Positions 8,703-17,357 of a stretch of DNA of 36,471 bases are shown here, one piece after another; position 1 is the stretch's first letter; every line of letters starts with the position of its first letter. The notes beneath the pieces were generated by a model, which was not told the origin of the DNA, did not search any database, and saw nothing but the letters and a program-made list of their open reading frames with translations. The translations under genes and the position numbers were made by a program. This DNA comes from CAYYNQ01 sp964473105 (lineage in GTDB: Bacteria; Sumerlaeota; Sumerlaeia; MVZB01), in NCBI GenBank assembly GCA_964473105.1, contig CAYYNQ010000052.1, positions 1 to 36,471 on the forward strand, read 5' to 3'.

Positions 8703-10580
8703 ATGATGGATTCCATGAAGGCCCCAAAAAAGACCGGACTGTCCAGCTATCGTGTTTTCCGGCGGATTTATCCCTGCCTCTGGCAATACCGCATCTTACT
8801 CCTGTCCGGGTTTTTCTTCCTGATCCTCACCAACTATATGGAAGTTCGGCTCGCGGTCCTGATCGGCAGTGGGACCGATATCCTCCGCACCAGCCTGGGC
8901 CCTTTTTATACACTGCAAAAGAACCTGCTGAATGTATTTCTGCTGCTGGTTGTCGGACTGGGGATGGGGATGGCCGTCACCCGTTTCTGGATGCGCCGCC
9001 TGATCATCGGCGTCTCCAGACACGTGGAATACAATTTCCGCAATGATTTCTTCCTTCACCTCCTTCGCATGCCCTCCTCGTTTTACGACCGTTACCGGAC
9101 AGGCGACCTGATGTCCCGTGCAACCTCGGACATGGATGCAGTCCGTGTTGTACTCGGCCCTGCAATCATGTACATCGCCAACACCATGACAATCCTGCCG
9201 ATGACAATCTTCCAGATGATCAATATCTCCCCGAAACTGGGAATCATCTGCATGCTTCCGCTGTTGTCCGTCGCGCCATTTTTCTACCTGTTCAAGAAAC
9301 ACATTCATGAAAGGTTCACTCGCACCCAGGAACTGATGAGTGACATCTCCTCCAACATCCAGGAGAACCTTTCGGGAATCCGGGTCATCAAGTCCTCCGC
9401 CCGCGAAGAGGAGTTCGGTAGATCGTTCAATGAAGTCTCCGAAGAATACGTCGAGGCCAATCTGGCACTGGCCAGAATCAACTGCATCTTCATGCCGGTG
9501 CTCGGCTTCATCGTGTTCCTCTCGGTGCTGCTGCTGTTGTGGGTCGGCGGCATCCTGATCACCCGGGAAGCGCTGACCCACGGGGAGCTGGTCACCTTCT
9601 TCCTGCTGCTTATGGCCAGCGTCTGGCCAATCATCGCGGTGGGCTGGGTCCTCTCACAGATTGAACGCGGCTCGGCATCCATGAAAAGGATCGAGTCCGT
9701 TTTTCAGGAATCGGTTGATGCGCAAACCCCACAGGTTTCCCTTAACCCGCCGGGGGCCACCGGCCCCATTCCCGACATACATCGTATGCGTGGTCACATC
9801 ACATTCCGGGGCCTAACATTCAGTTACAACCCTGAAAGCGGCCCGGTGCTGCGGGATGTGGATATCGAAATTCAGCCGGGACAGATCATCGGCCTGACCG
9901 GGCCGGTTGGTTGCGGCAAATCTTCGTTCGCCGCTCTGCTCGCGCGGCGTTACAGCCCCCCGGCCGGCACATTGATGATCGACGGCCGTGACATCCTGGA
10001 ATGGCCCATCGGGGAATACCGGCGCCAGGTCGGCATGGTCGACCAGGAACCCTTCTTGTTCAGTGACACAATCGCATCCAATATTGCATACGGTCTCGAC
10101 CCGGGGATCTCGCTGAGCGGGGAGGCTCCCCGCCCACGATCCGCTACCGGTCAACACCTGCGACACGCTGCAAAAATCGCGCAGCTTCATGGACAAATCG
10201 AGGAATTCCCGGACGGTTACGAAACCATCCTGGGAGAACGCGGAATCAATTTGTCCGGCGGACAACGCCAGCGTACGGCACTGGCACGCGCATTAGCCGG
10301 CGACCCTCGGCTGCTCATTCTCGACGATGCACTGGCCGCGGTCGACACCCAGACCGAAGAAGCCATCCTTCAGGGCCTCAGGGAATTCCTCGGCGGCCGG
10401 ACAACAGTCCTGATATCACACAGGATCTCGACCGTGTCACTGGCACACCAGATCGCCTATCTTGAGGATGGCCGCATTCTGGAGACCGGGACCCATGATG
10501 AACTGCTGCGAAGGAAGGGGCGTTACTGGAAGCTTGCGCAACAACAGCAGCTCGCCGATGAAATAGAACGAACCGCCTAG
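8703..10580 (+). CDS. ABC exporter half-transporter, degenerate-site subunit
   Basis: The roughly 625-residue protein is a type IV ABC exporter half: an N-terminal domain with six transmembrane helices (about 20-320) and a nucleotide-binding domain from about 360. Visible motifs are Walker A GPVGCGKSS (about 400-408), Q-loop VDQEPFLFS, signature LSGGQ (about 517), Walker B LLILDDALAAVD with Asp 542 where the catalytic Glu is expected, and the switch His in LISHRIST. Replacement of the catalytic Glu by Asp is the mark of the inactive-site subunit in heterodimeric exporters such as TM287/288 and BmrCD. The next gene overlaps the stop by one base and supplies the complementary subunit. Substrate is unknown; such pairs export drugs or lipids. 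Starts at 8706 or 8715 are also possible. Confidence 0.95.
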   Translation: MMDSMKAPKKTGLSSYRVFRRIYPCLWQYRILLLSGFFFLILTNYMEVRLAVLIGSGTDILRTSLGPFYTLQKNLLNVFLLLVVGLGMGMAVTRFWMRRLIIGVSRHVEYNFRNDFFLHLLRMPSSFYDRYRTGDLMSRATSDMDAVRVVLGPAIMYIANTMTILPMTIFQMINISPKLGIICMLPLLSVAPFFYLFKKHIHERFTRTQELMSDISSNIQENLSGIRVIKSSAREEEFGRSFNEVSEEYVEANLALARINCIFMPVLGFIVFLSVLLLLWVGGILITREALTHGELVTFFLLLMASVWPIIAVGWVLSQIERGSASMKRIESVFQESVDAQTPQVSLNPPGATGPIPDIHRMRGHITFRGLTFSYNPESGPVLRDVDIEIQPGQIIGLTGPVGCGKSSFAALLARRYSPPAGTLMIDGRDILEWPIGEYRRQVGMVDQEPFLFSDTIASNIAYGLDPGISLSGEAPRPRSATGQHLRHAAKIAQLHGQIEEFPDGYETILGERGINLSGGQRQRTALARALAGDPRLLILDDALAAVDTQTEEAILQGLREFLGGRTTVLISHRISTVSLAHQIAYLEDGRILETGTHDELLRRKGRYWKLAQQQQLADEIERTA

Positions 10581-12409
10581 TGACATCTCAGACCATGAAA
10601 ATTCTTAAACAGGCCCTGGAACCCGATAATGTCAAAAAACACAGACATCTGGATCACCGCCTGATTGGAAGGCTCTGGAAATACCTGCATCCCTACCGGC
10701 GCTGGGTCTGCCTGACACTAGCCATGTCCCTGGTATCGGGTGGTCTGCGCATCCTGCAGCCGTTGTTTGCAAAACGAATCATCGACGTGGAGATTGCCGG
10801 TCGCGATCTCCATGGACTATTCATGATGTCCATGCTCCTGCTGGGAGTTGTCCTCATCCAGGTCCTCGTGGATATCTTGTTCACGTTCACCAGCGCCTGG
10901 ATCGGCCAACATGGGATGCATGACCTCAGACGTGAGCTATTCAGGCGCGTGCTGTCCCAGGACATCTCCTTTTTCGACAAAAACCCGATCGGCCGGCTGA
11001 TTACACGCCTGACATCGGATGTCGGAACACTGAATGAGCTCTTCTCATCGGGTGTTGTGACAATCCTCAGCGACCTCATGGTCATTATCGGGGTCCTTAT
11101 ACTGATGTTTTATCACAACGTCACCCTGACATGCGTCGTTCTTTTGTGTACGCCCGTGATTCTCGTGGTGGTGGTGCTCTTCCGAAACCACTCAAGAAAG
11201 TGGTACCTTGAGACAAGACGCCGGCTGGCGACAATGAACACCTACCTGCAGGAAAACGTCACCGGCATGCGTACGGTCCAAATGTTCAACCGTGAATCAG
11301 CCAACGGCCGCACCTTTCATGACCTGAACCGGGAATACCGTGACTCGAATATCAACACGATCAACGTGTTTGCACTCTTCTTCCCGACCATCGCGCTGCT
11401 CGGGATGCTGGTCGTGGGATCAGTGACCTGGGTCGGTGGCAGACAGATTCTGGCTGGTCGCGGATTGGGAATTCCCGCCATGACCTATGGCGAACTTTTC
11501 TTGTTCATCCAATGCGTGCACATGCTTTTTCACCCAATTCGCGCCCTCTCGGAGAAATACAACCTGCTTCAATCCGCGATGGCCTCATCCGAACGGATTT
11601 TCAGGCTCCTGGACACGAACCCGGCCATTGCCTCGTCACCCGACGCGGAAAACATCAGGGAAATCAGGCGGGAAATCCGCTTCAGCAAAGTCGATTTCTC
11701 CTATGTCCCTGGCAAGCCAGTAATCAGAAACGTCACGTTCGAGGTCCAGCGGGGTCAGAACATCGCCGTCGTGGGCACGACTGGCGCCGGAAAATCGACC
11801 CTGATCAACCTGATGACACGTTTCTACGAGGTTGATTCCGGGCATATTCAAATCGATGGGACAGACCTGCGCAAGATCGATCTCAAGAACCTCAGGCGGC
11901 TCTATGCCGTCGTGCTTCAGGATGTCTTCCTCTTTTCCGGATCCATCGCGGATAACATCCGCGTCTCATGCCCCGGAATGAGTGATGAACATATCTGGAA
12001 AATCCTGCAGGAGGTCAACGCCGCTGATTTCGTCTCTTCACTCGAGGGCGGATTGCAGGCACGGGTTTCCGAACGCGGAGATACGTTCTCAACCGGACAG
12101 AAGCAACTGCTTGCCTTTGCACGGGCGCTTGCAGCCGACCCCCAGGTCCTGATCCTGGACGAGGCGACGGCCAACATCGACACAGAGACGGAAAAGCTGG
12201 TCCAGGATGCAACCCATCGACTCCTGAAAGACCGGACAGCACTGGTGATTGCACACCGGCTGTCGACAATCCAAAGGGCGGATAAAATACTGGTCATGCA
12301 TCACGGCCATATCCATGAGAGCGGAACACACAAGGAACTGCTCGGGAGGAACGGGATTTACCAGAGGCTCCATACGATGCAATATCGCCAGGAAGCGGTG
12401 TCTTTCTGA
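10580..12409 (+). CDS. ABC exporter half-transporter, catalytic-site subunit
   Basis: This 609-residue half-transporter has six transmembrane helices (about 35-310) and an ATPase domain with Walker A GTTGAGKST (about 399-407), Q-loop VLQDVFLFS, Walker B VLILDEATANID with a true catalytic Glu (528) and switch His in VIAHRLST. Its signature motif is FSTGQ instead of LSGGQ. This is exactly the partner change expected when the other subunit carries the degenerate Walker B: one composite ATP site is canonical (this Walker A/B with the LSGGQ of the first gene) and the other is degenerate. The GTG start overlaps the upstream TAG by one base; an ATG at 10595 is an equally possible start. The pair should form a heterodimer in the inner membrane. 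Confidence 0.95.
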   Translation: MTSQTMKILKQALEPDNVKKHRHLDHRLIGRLWKYLHPYRRWVCLTLAMSLVSGGLRILQPLFAKRIIDVEIAGRDLHGLFMMSMLLLGVVLIQVLVDILFTFTSAWIGQHGMHDLRRELFRRVLSQDISFFDKNPIGRLITRLTSDVGTLNELFSSGVVTILSDLMVIIGVLILMFYHNVTLTCVVLLCTPVILVVVVLFRNHSRKWYLETRRRLATMNTYLQENVTGMRTVQMFNRESANGRTFHDLNREYRDSNINTINVFALFFPTIALLGMLVVGSVTWVGGRQILAGRGLGIPAMTYGELFLFIQCVHMLFHPIRALSEKYNLLQSAMASSERIFRLLDTNPAIASSPDAENIREIRREIRFSKVDFSYVPGKPVIRNVTFEVQRGQNIAVVGTTGAGKSTLINLMTRFYEVDSGHIQIDGTDLRKIDLKNLRRLYAVVLQDVFLFSGSIADNIRVSCPGMSDEHIWKILQEVNAADFVSSLEGGLQARVSERGDTFSTGQKQLLAFARALAADPQVLILDEATANIDTETEKLVQDATHRLLKDRTALVIAHRLSTIQRADKILVMHHGHIHESGTHKELLGRNGIYQRLHTMQYRQEAVSF

Positions 12410-12461
12410 CAACCCGCTTCATGATTGCAACCACGAAAAATACCGGGACAGTCCCAAACAG

Positions 12462-12491
12462 GTGACCCGTGGCCATGGGTTGTGGTATCAT
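12462..12491 (+). promoter_or_regulatory. Candidate promoter for the DUF971 gene, leaderless spacing
   Basis: GTGACC (12462-12467) and TATCAT (12486-12491) are 18 bases apart, and the ATG at 12501 begins nine bases after the -10 box. The short space (TCCCATCATC without a leading purine-rich tract) holds no Shine-Dalgarno. The layout and even the -10 hexamer match those upstream of the ABC exporter gene. Confidence 0.5.
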
Positions 12492-12500
12492 CCCATCATC

Positions 12501-12851
12501 ATGATCCTGAAACCCGTCCGTCCGCTGAAAATCAACCGGATCCCCGAAAACCGGCTGGAAATAAAATGGCATGACGGTCATATCACGTACCACTCCTTCC
12601 ACCGCCTGAGATTTCTTTGCGCCTGTGCGCAATGCCGGGACGAGATGACCGGCCAACGCCTGCTCAAACCCGGGGATATCCCCATGGATATCGAACTCCA
12701 CGCGATCCACCCCATGGGAAATTATGCCCTGCGGTTCGTCTGGAGTGACGGGCACCAGACCGGCCTCTATTCCTTTGATTACCTGCGCGAGAACAATGAG
12801 CCCGATGAACCCGTCGGTAATCGTGGAGAAGACCCCCCCCCTGAAGCATGA
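12501..12851 (+). CDS. DUF971 (GBBH-like N-terminal domain) protein
   Basis: The 116-residue protein matches the small DUF971 family: LEIKWHDGHITYHSFHRLRFLCACAQCRDE (read as consecutive blocks; residues about 19-48) with the Cys-x-Cys-x-x-Cys cluster, then IHPMGNYALRFVWSDGHQTGLYSFDYLR. The fold is that of the N-terminal zinc-binding domain of gamma-butyrobetaine hydroxylase; stand-alone members are linked in some bacteria to iron-sulfur or metal cofactor work, but the role is not settled. The start was chosen at this ATG because the family begins shortly before the LxIxW strand. A run of nine C at 12833-12841 lies four codons before the stop, so slippage would alter only the tail. Confidence 0.9.
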   Translation: MILKPVRPLKINRIPENRLEIKWHDGHITYHSFHRLRFLCACAQCRDEMTGQRLLKPGDIPMDIELHAIHPMGNYALRFVWSDGHQTGLYSFDYLRENNEPDEPVGNRGEDPPPEA

Positions 12852-12863
12852 ATCCATGCACAG

Positions 12864-12879
12864 GGTGAGGTTGCTCACC
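12864..12879. other. Small hairpin between converging genes
   Basis: GGTGAG and CTCACC are separated by a GTTG loop. It lies in the 68-base gap between the DUF971 stop and the end of the opposite metalloprotease gene. There is no T-tract on either side, so it may be a weak bidirectional pause site rather than a classical terminator. Confidence 0.4.
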
Positions 12880-12919
12880 TGATAACACAAATCATCATAT
12901 TGATATAATGTGTCTTAAA

Positions 12920-15820
12920 TCATTCGATCAACTGCCAAGCCGGGTTCTCCACGGCATTGAAAACACGACAGTTTTCCGGGGTAATTGTCAGCGAGAATGC
13001 ACGAACACTGCCCGTATTCCCCTGAAAGGTATCCTCGATACGAAGCATCCAAGTGCCGTTGGCATCCTCGCCATCAAACCGCAGTAGCGGCTCAAGCGGC
13101 AGCCAGCTTCCGGTAAAGGGCGGGTCCGGTGCATTGATCTGCGACTGGATGGAGGGATAAGGCCCGTCATCATCAAACCTGGCCTGGCAGATGTTCCGGA
13201 CACCACCGCTTCCCCCAATGCTGTTCAGCAGCGTGACCTGCGTCCCCTGCGGGCTGACCAGCGACAGGATCACTTCTGAGAACCAGCTGTGGTCAAAACC
13301 AACCGACGTGGAACCCGGAAACGTATCGCAAACCGTACCGTCCAGGCTGAAATCCACATCCCTGATCTGGCCGGTAACTCCCGACACGTTGATCGGGATG
13401 TCGGTGATCCCAATATCATGGACCGGGATGGGGCTGTCTGCCCCGGTTATCGAATCGAACCGAAATGTTATCCCCCCCAGGGGGAAAGTAAACGTGAGAT
13501 CCCGTGTCGCCTGATCCGAGGTCACATGGAGATTCAGCGTGATGTGATCCCCGCACGCATAACCACCCGACACATAAAGCCTGAACGGCGCGGTATTGGT
13601 CATGTACCCCCCGGCCGGGATGGAGGGGTACACGGATGTTTCGCTGAGAATACTGACGCCCACTTCAGATGTATTCAACGTGGCGCTGATGCCGGTTGCC
13701 TGCTGGTTCCCCACGTTGTGTATGCCCAACACAAGCTCGATGGTCTCCCCCGGATCAATCGACCCGGAGTGATTTCCAGCTGTGTCGTTGACATGATTCA
13801 GGCTGCCGGGTTCGAAATCAACCTCCGCAGTAATCACGAAATCCGTGTCCGACACATCGAAGAAAATGTTGTCGTCCGCCTCGACCCGGACTCGAGCCAT
13901 GCTGGTTGAAACATCCGGAATCGTGATCATTTCACTCCCGTCGTTGGGAGTCGGGCCCGCCAGTTTCCAGGGCCAGGTATAGCCCCCGTCCACAGAGAGC
14001 AGGATATGCACATGGGCTGTTGAAACCAATCCGCCATGGGTTCCTGCAACGTCCCATGCAATTTCATGGGATCCAGGTGACAGGACAAGTGCCGTGGTGG
14101 GCGAAGTCACCCTGAACGGGCCGGTTGATGTATCGACCATGACCCACATGTCATCATAACGGGTTCCACCCCCACCAGCCCGGTTATCCCTGACCGTCAA
14201 CCTGAAATCCATGACACGGTCCGCTGTCGGCAACCGTTCACCCAATACAATTTTGTTGTTCAGAAGACTCTCCATCTCTGGAAACATGCGGGTCGGGTTC
14301 AGATTCGGCGGCCACGCCCGAAACAGTGGGCTGCTACCGTTGTCCGGGTCATCCAGGCTCCGGGCGGGACCCCTGTTCCGCTGTTCCCATGAATATGTGA
14401 CCGAGTCCCCGTCCGCATCTGATACCGATGCTGCGATCAGGATAAAGGGCGTATTGCCAGGAATGGTATGATCAGGACCTGCATCGACCAACGGAAGGCT
14501 GTTGCCGGTCGGGGTATTGATCGAGCAGGCGTCTCCGCCACCCATTGTAATGAACGATAACACCTGGTGGAGGCTCTCGTGGTGAAAAAACGGGTCGCTG
14601 TGATCCTGCAGGTCATCGGCCCCGCAGATTCCGGCATAGGCCATGATTGTGGACCCACTTCCCGGTTCATAAGCGTGGGCTGTCGCCCGGTTATCTATGC
14701 AACGTTCCGTAGCGCTGTTGAATGTATGATCCGCGTGGAACTGGTGTCCCATTTCATGCGCGACAAAGTCGACATCAAAACTATCGCCAAGGGGGACTGC
14801 CGAGCCGGTAACCCCCCCGGCCTTGAACAGGAAATGACAGACCCCAAACCACGCTATCCCGCCGCCTCCGGTGCTCAGGACATGACCGATATCATAAGCG
14901 CTGGTGCCGAGGATGCTGTCGATCGTCGTCTGATTCTCATCGAGCATCATCTCCCCGTTCGAATTGGTATAGGGATCGGTGTCAGGATCAAGAAAAATCA
15001 GCTGATCATTGCTCGGCACAATCTGCAACCGAACGGCCAACTCCCTCTCGTAGATCCCCACAACACGGTTCATCGTGGTGACAATACCAGCCATGGCTTC
15101 CGTTACCGTGGCTGATTCCTCATCCCCACCATGGAAACGGGCGTATTCCCCGGTACACGCGATAGCCAGACGGTAGGTCCTCAGGATATCACCATGCGCG
15201 GACGGTCCATCCTTCCTGCCGCCCACGCCAGAATCAGCCAGGCCATGGACTTTTGAATCGAATTGACAATACCTGTCACCGATATCCCGCCTGTGGTCCT
15301 TCTGGTAATAACTGACATGCAAGACAGGATCATCCCGGGAGTAGGGGTCGATCCAGACCGCGTCACCCGCAGACAGAACTTGCGCGTGAAAACCGGCGTG
15401 CGTCTGATCAAGCCGAATGGTCGCAGTCGGGTCCGTGAGACCCCGTCCACAGTATGTTCGGATTCCGGGAAATTTCTCCCCAAGATCGGGGTGCATCAGA
15501 TCCGTCGCCACAATCAGGAAACGCGCCATCGTACCGTCGGGCATCGGCAAATCAATCCTCCGGCCGGGCCCCATGGTCTCATGCGGAACTAGGCTCAGGG
15601 ATGATTTCAACATCATCGGATCCAGATCCACGGCCCTGAACTTGAGGGGACGAACCCAGGCGGGTTTCGCCCTGTCGGCTTTTGATATCTTCTGTCGGGC
15701 AATCCAACTCCCGCCCTCAAGGTCCGAAGCGGCCAAATCGACAGCAATCGGCATCCCTGGCAGGAGAAGCATGGCCATCGTGATGATGATAGGCGTGATT
15801 CGTTTCCGAATCGGGGACAT
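12920..15820 (-). CDS. Secreted reprolysin-like (M12-type) zinc metalloprotease with C-terminal P-domain
   Basis: The roughly 966-residue protein has an N-terminal signal peptide (basic MSPIRKR, then a hydrophobic core to about residue 27), a propeptide-like region, and a metzincin catalytic domain with HEMGHQFHADH (zinc ligands His 355, 359 and 365, catalytic Glu 356) and a Met-turn IMAYAGIC. Immunoglobulin-like and fibronectin-like beta domains follow, then a CARDB-like segment (VLGIHNVGNQQATG) and a proprotein convertase P-domain at the C-terminus (HSWFSEVILSLVSPQGTQ ... GTWMLRIEDTFQGNTG). It would digest proteins outside the cell. The start at 15820 follows AAGGGA by nine bases; a longer frame to 15895 adds residues that do not look like a signal peptide. 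A possible -10 box TATACA lies at 15846-15841. Confidence 0.92.
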   Translation of the reverse strand: MSPIRKRITPIIITMAMLLLPGMPIAVDLAASDLEGGSWIARQKISKADRAKPAWVRPLKFRAVDLDPMMLKSSLSLVPHETMGPGRRIDLPMPDGTMARFLIVATDLMHPDLGEKFPGIRTYCGRGLTDPTATIRLDQTHAGFHAQVLSAGDAVWIDPYSRDDPVLHVSYYQKDHRRDIGDRYCQFDSKVHGLADSGVGGRKDGPSAHGDILRTYRLAIACTGEYARFHGGDEESATVTEAMAGIVTTMNRVVGIYERELAVRLQIVPSNDQLIFLDPDTDPYTNSNGEMMLDENQTTIDSILGTSAYDIGHVLSTGGGGIAWFGVCHFLFKAGGVTGSAVPLGDSFDVDFVAHEMGHQFHADHTFNSATERCIDNRATAHAYEPGSGSTIMAYAGICGADDLQDHSDPFFHHESLHQVLSFITMGGGDACSINTPTGNSLPLVDAGPDHTIPGNTPFILIAASVSDADGDSVTYSWEQRNRGPARSLDDPDNGSSPLFRAWPPNLNPTRMFPEMESLLNNKIVLGERLPTADRVMDFRLTVRDNRAGGGGTRYDDMWVMVDTSTGPFRVTSPTTALVLSPGSHEIAWDVAGTHGGLVSTAHVHILLSVDGGYTWPWKLAGPTPNDGSEMITIPDVSTSMARVRVEADDNIFFDVSDTDFVITAEVDFEPGSLNHVNDTAGNHSGSIDPGETIELVLGIHNVGNQQATGISATLNTSEVGVSILSETSVYPSIPAGGYMTNTAPFRLYVSGGYACGDHITLNLHVTSDQATRDLTFTFPLGGITFRFDSITGADSPIPVHDIGITDIPINVSGVTGQIRDVDFSLDGTVCDTFPGSTSVGFDHSWFSEVILSLVSPQGTQVTLLNSIGGSGGVRNICQARFDDDGPYPSIQSQINAPDPPFTGSWLPLEPLLRFDGEDANGTWMLRIEDTFQGNTGSVRAFSLTITPENCRVFNAVENPAWQLIE

Positions 15821-15974
15821 CAGAAAACTTCCCTTGAATCTGTATAAGGCAAACCGGCTGTCATGAAACCTGTCAGCAAAGTCGGATGGAAGCAACCAGC
15901 TCGGGCCTCCGGGAAGTATATGACAAAGGGTCAGGTTATGTCAGGTGTCCGGACGAATCCAAGACCGGGCATCT

Positions 15975-16190
15975 TTATTCCCTTATTTTTTCCCTGCGCT
16001 CGATTTTTCTCAGGTTCTGCTCAAAGGCATACTTGTATTCATCCCGGCGGGCACCCTCCAGCCTGCCGTCTTCCACGACCCATTCACAGACCAGTCGCTG
16101 CAGTGCTTCAGCGATATCCCAACGCCCGGTCTCCGCATAAGCCGCCGCCAGGGTGTCAACATATTCCGGAACCCGCCATGATGTCTTCAC
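15975..16190 (-). pseudogene. In-frame TPR continuation of the rhomboid gene after a TGA codon
   Basis: These 71 codons follow the TGA at 16193-16191 directly and in the same frame, ending in TAA. They hold the second half of a TPR module, VPEYVDTLAAAYAETGRWDIAEAL, which in the widespread AWLLAT...RDGERAL...ACELT...PEYLDTLAAAYAE repeat family follows immediately on the part encoded before the TGA. The break therefore cuts one structural unit. The segment could be reached by readthrough, by reinitiation at the GTG at 16190, or not at all if the TGA is a real or sequencing-derived nonsense change. No Shine-Dalgarno is visible before the GTG. Confidence 0.7.
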
Positions 16191-17315
16191 TCATGCCCTT
16201 TTCCCCTGTTCTAAGGCACGCTCCCCGTCCCGGACGCTGTCATCCTCTGCGGTTGCCAGCAGCCATGCCAGTCCATTCAGGACCTTCGGGGTCTCGGCTG
16301 GCAATTGCCGTTCGAACAGTTCAAGAGCCGCAGGATATTCTCCCCGATCGAGAGCGATGGTTGCCCTGAATACCTGCCACGGACCACTCCATGGAAGCCA
16401 AGTCACCGAAATCACGGTCAGGAACGCCAACAAGATCATCAACAGGCCATACACTACACGGTTGCGTTTCAGAAAGAACACATGAGCCACCGAAATCCCC
16501 AGCAGCCAACCGCTCATCTGGGCCATATGGCCGATCGACCAGAAAAGGGCATTTGTAATCAGTGCCGCGCCCAGCACCGTCACAATCAAAAACCGGGTGG
16601 CAGGCCTCGGGCTTAACCAACCTGTCAATCCCTGCCACGCCATCCCGCCGAAAAACTGCACAACCATCATGCATACCAGGACAACCAACGCCAGGTGCAG
16701 GATAAACTCGGAGGCCATGAAAGGAAATCGCATCCACGAGACATTGACAACCGGTGAAAACCAGTCAATGCAGAACCCGAGGACCAGCCAGAACATAAAA
16801 AAACGGATAACGCCATCGTGTAGGACCCGCCGAAAAACCCGATTACCCCCCCTCCTGACGACAAGCATGAATCCGAAAAGGGTATAAACCACACCCCCCA
16901 GTCCTGCACCCAGAAGGACCGGGGAGTCTGACATCGCCAGTTGAGCACCATTGCCGACCAGAGCCCCGAAGAACACAAGCGCAAAGAGTAACTGACGGCC
17001 CAGGACCAGTTCGATCCCCGCACCCAAAATAAAAAACAACACGATGTTCATGAGCATCTGGAAGGATGCGATATAAACCTGATCGGTGACATGGACGAAA
17101 GCACCGGTCAACAGGCCCCAGTAGGACCCGTTCCAGATCTGGGAGCGTTCAAGCAGCACGGCAGATTCGAACGTGGCCGTCCCGGATGAGACAGCATGGC
17201 TGAATATCATGTCAAGCCCGATACAGACACCCATCACGGCCCATGTCAGCACAGGAAATCGGTATCTGGACACCTCCGGGATATCCGAAGCCTGATCTGG
17301 ATCATCTGGATTCAA
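16191..17315 (-). CDS. Rhomboid-like membrane protein lacking the catalytic dyad, with interrupted TPR tail
   Basis: The 374-residue product shows the rhomboid membrane fold: an amphipathic WGLLTGAFVHV loop (66-76), a MNIVLFF helix with the conserved Asn 90, GAGLGGVVYTLFGF (136-149) where active enzymes have G-x-S-G, and AQMSGWLLG (265-273) where they have A-H-x-x-G-x-x-x-G. The nucleophile Ser is Gly 140 and the His is Gln 266, so it should not be a protease; it resembles catalytically dead pseudo-rhomboids that bind clients. The soluble C-terminus begins a TPR (FRATIALDRGEYPAALELFERQL, LNGLAWLLAT) that is cut by TGA at 16193-16191. The only usable start in the 42-base gap after rnc is TTG at 17315; GTG at residue 15 is an alternative. 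It is probably cotranscribed with rnc. Confidence 0.85.
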   Translation of the reverse strand: MNPDDPDQASDIPEVSRYRFPVLTWAVMGVCIGLDMIFSHAVSSGTATFESAVLLERSQIWNGSYWGLLTGAFVHVTDQVYIASFQMLMNIVLFFILGAGIELVLGRQLLFALVFFGALVGNGAQLAMSDSPVLLGAGLGGVVYTLFGFMLVVRRGGNRVFRRVLHDGVIRFFMFWLVLGFCIDWFSPVVNVSWMRFPFMASEFILHLALVVLVCMMVVQFFGGMAWQGLTGWLSPRPATRFLIVTVLGAALITNALFWSIGHMAQMSGWLLGISVAHVFFLKRNRVVYGLLMILLAFLTVISVTWLPWSGPWQVFRATIALDRGEYPAALELFERQLPAETPKVLNGLAWLLATAEDDSVRDGERALEQGKRA

Positions 17316-17357
17316 GGCGAATACGAATCCTGCACTGGATAGAAATTGGTCCCGACC

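Noticed and set aside
8796..9581. Minus-strand frame of 261 codons opposite the first ABC gene
   Set aside because: It mirrors the codon pattern of the ABC gene and is extremely rich in His, Asp and Gln, as is usual for a shadow of hydrophobic helices.
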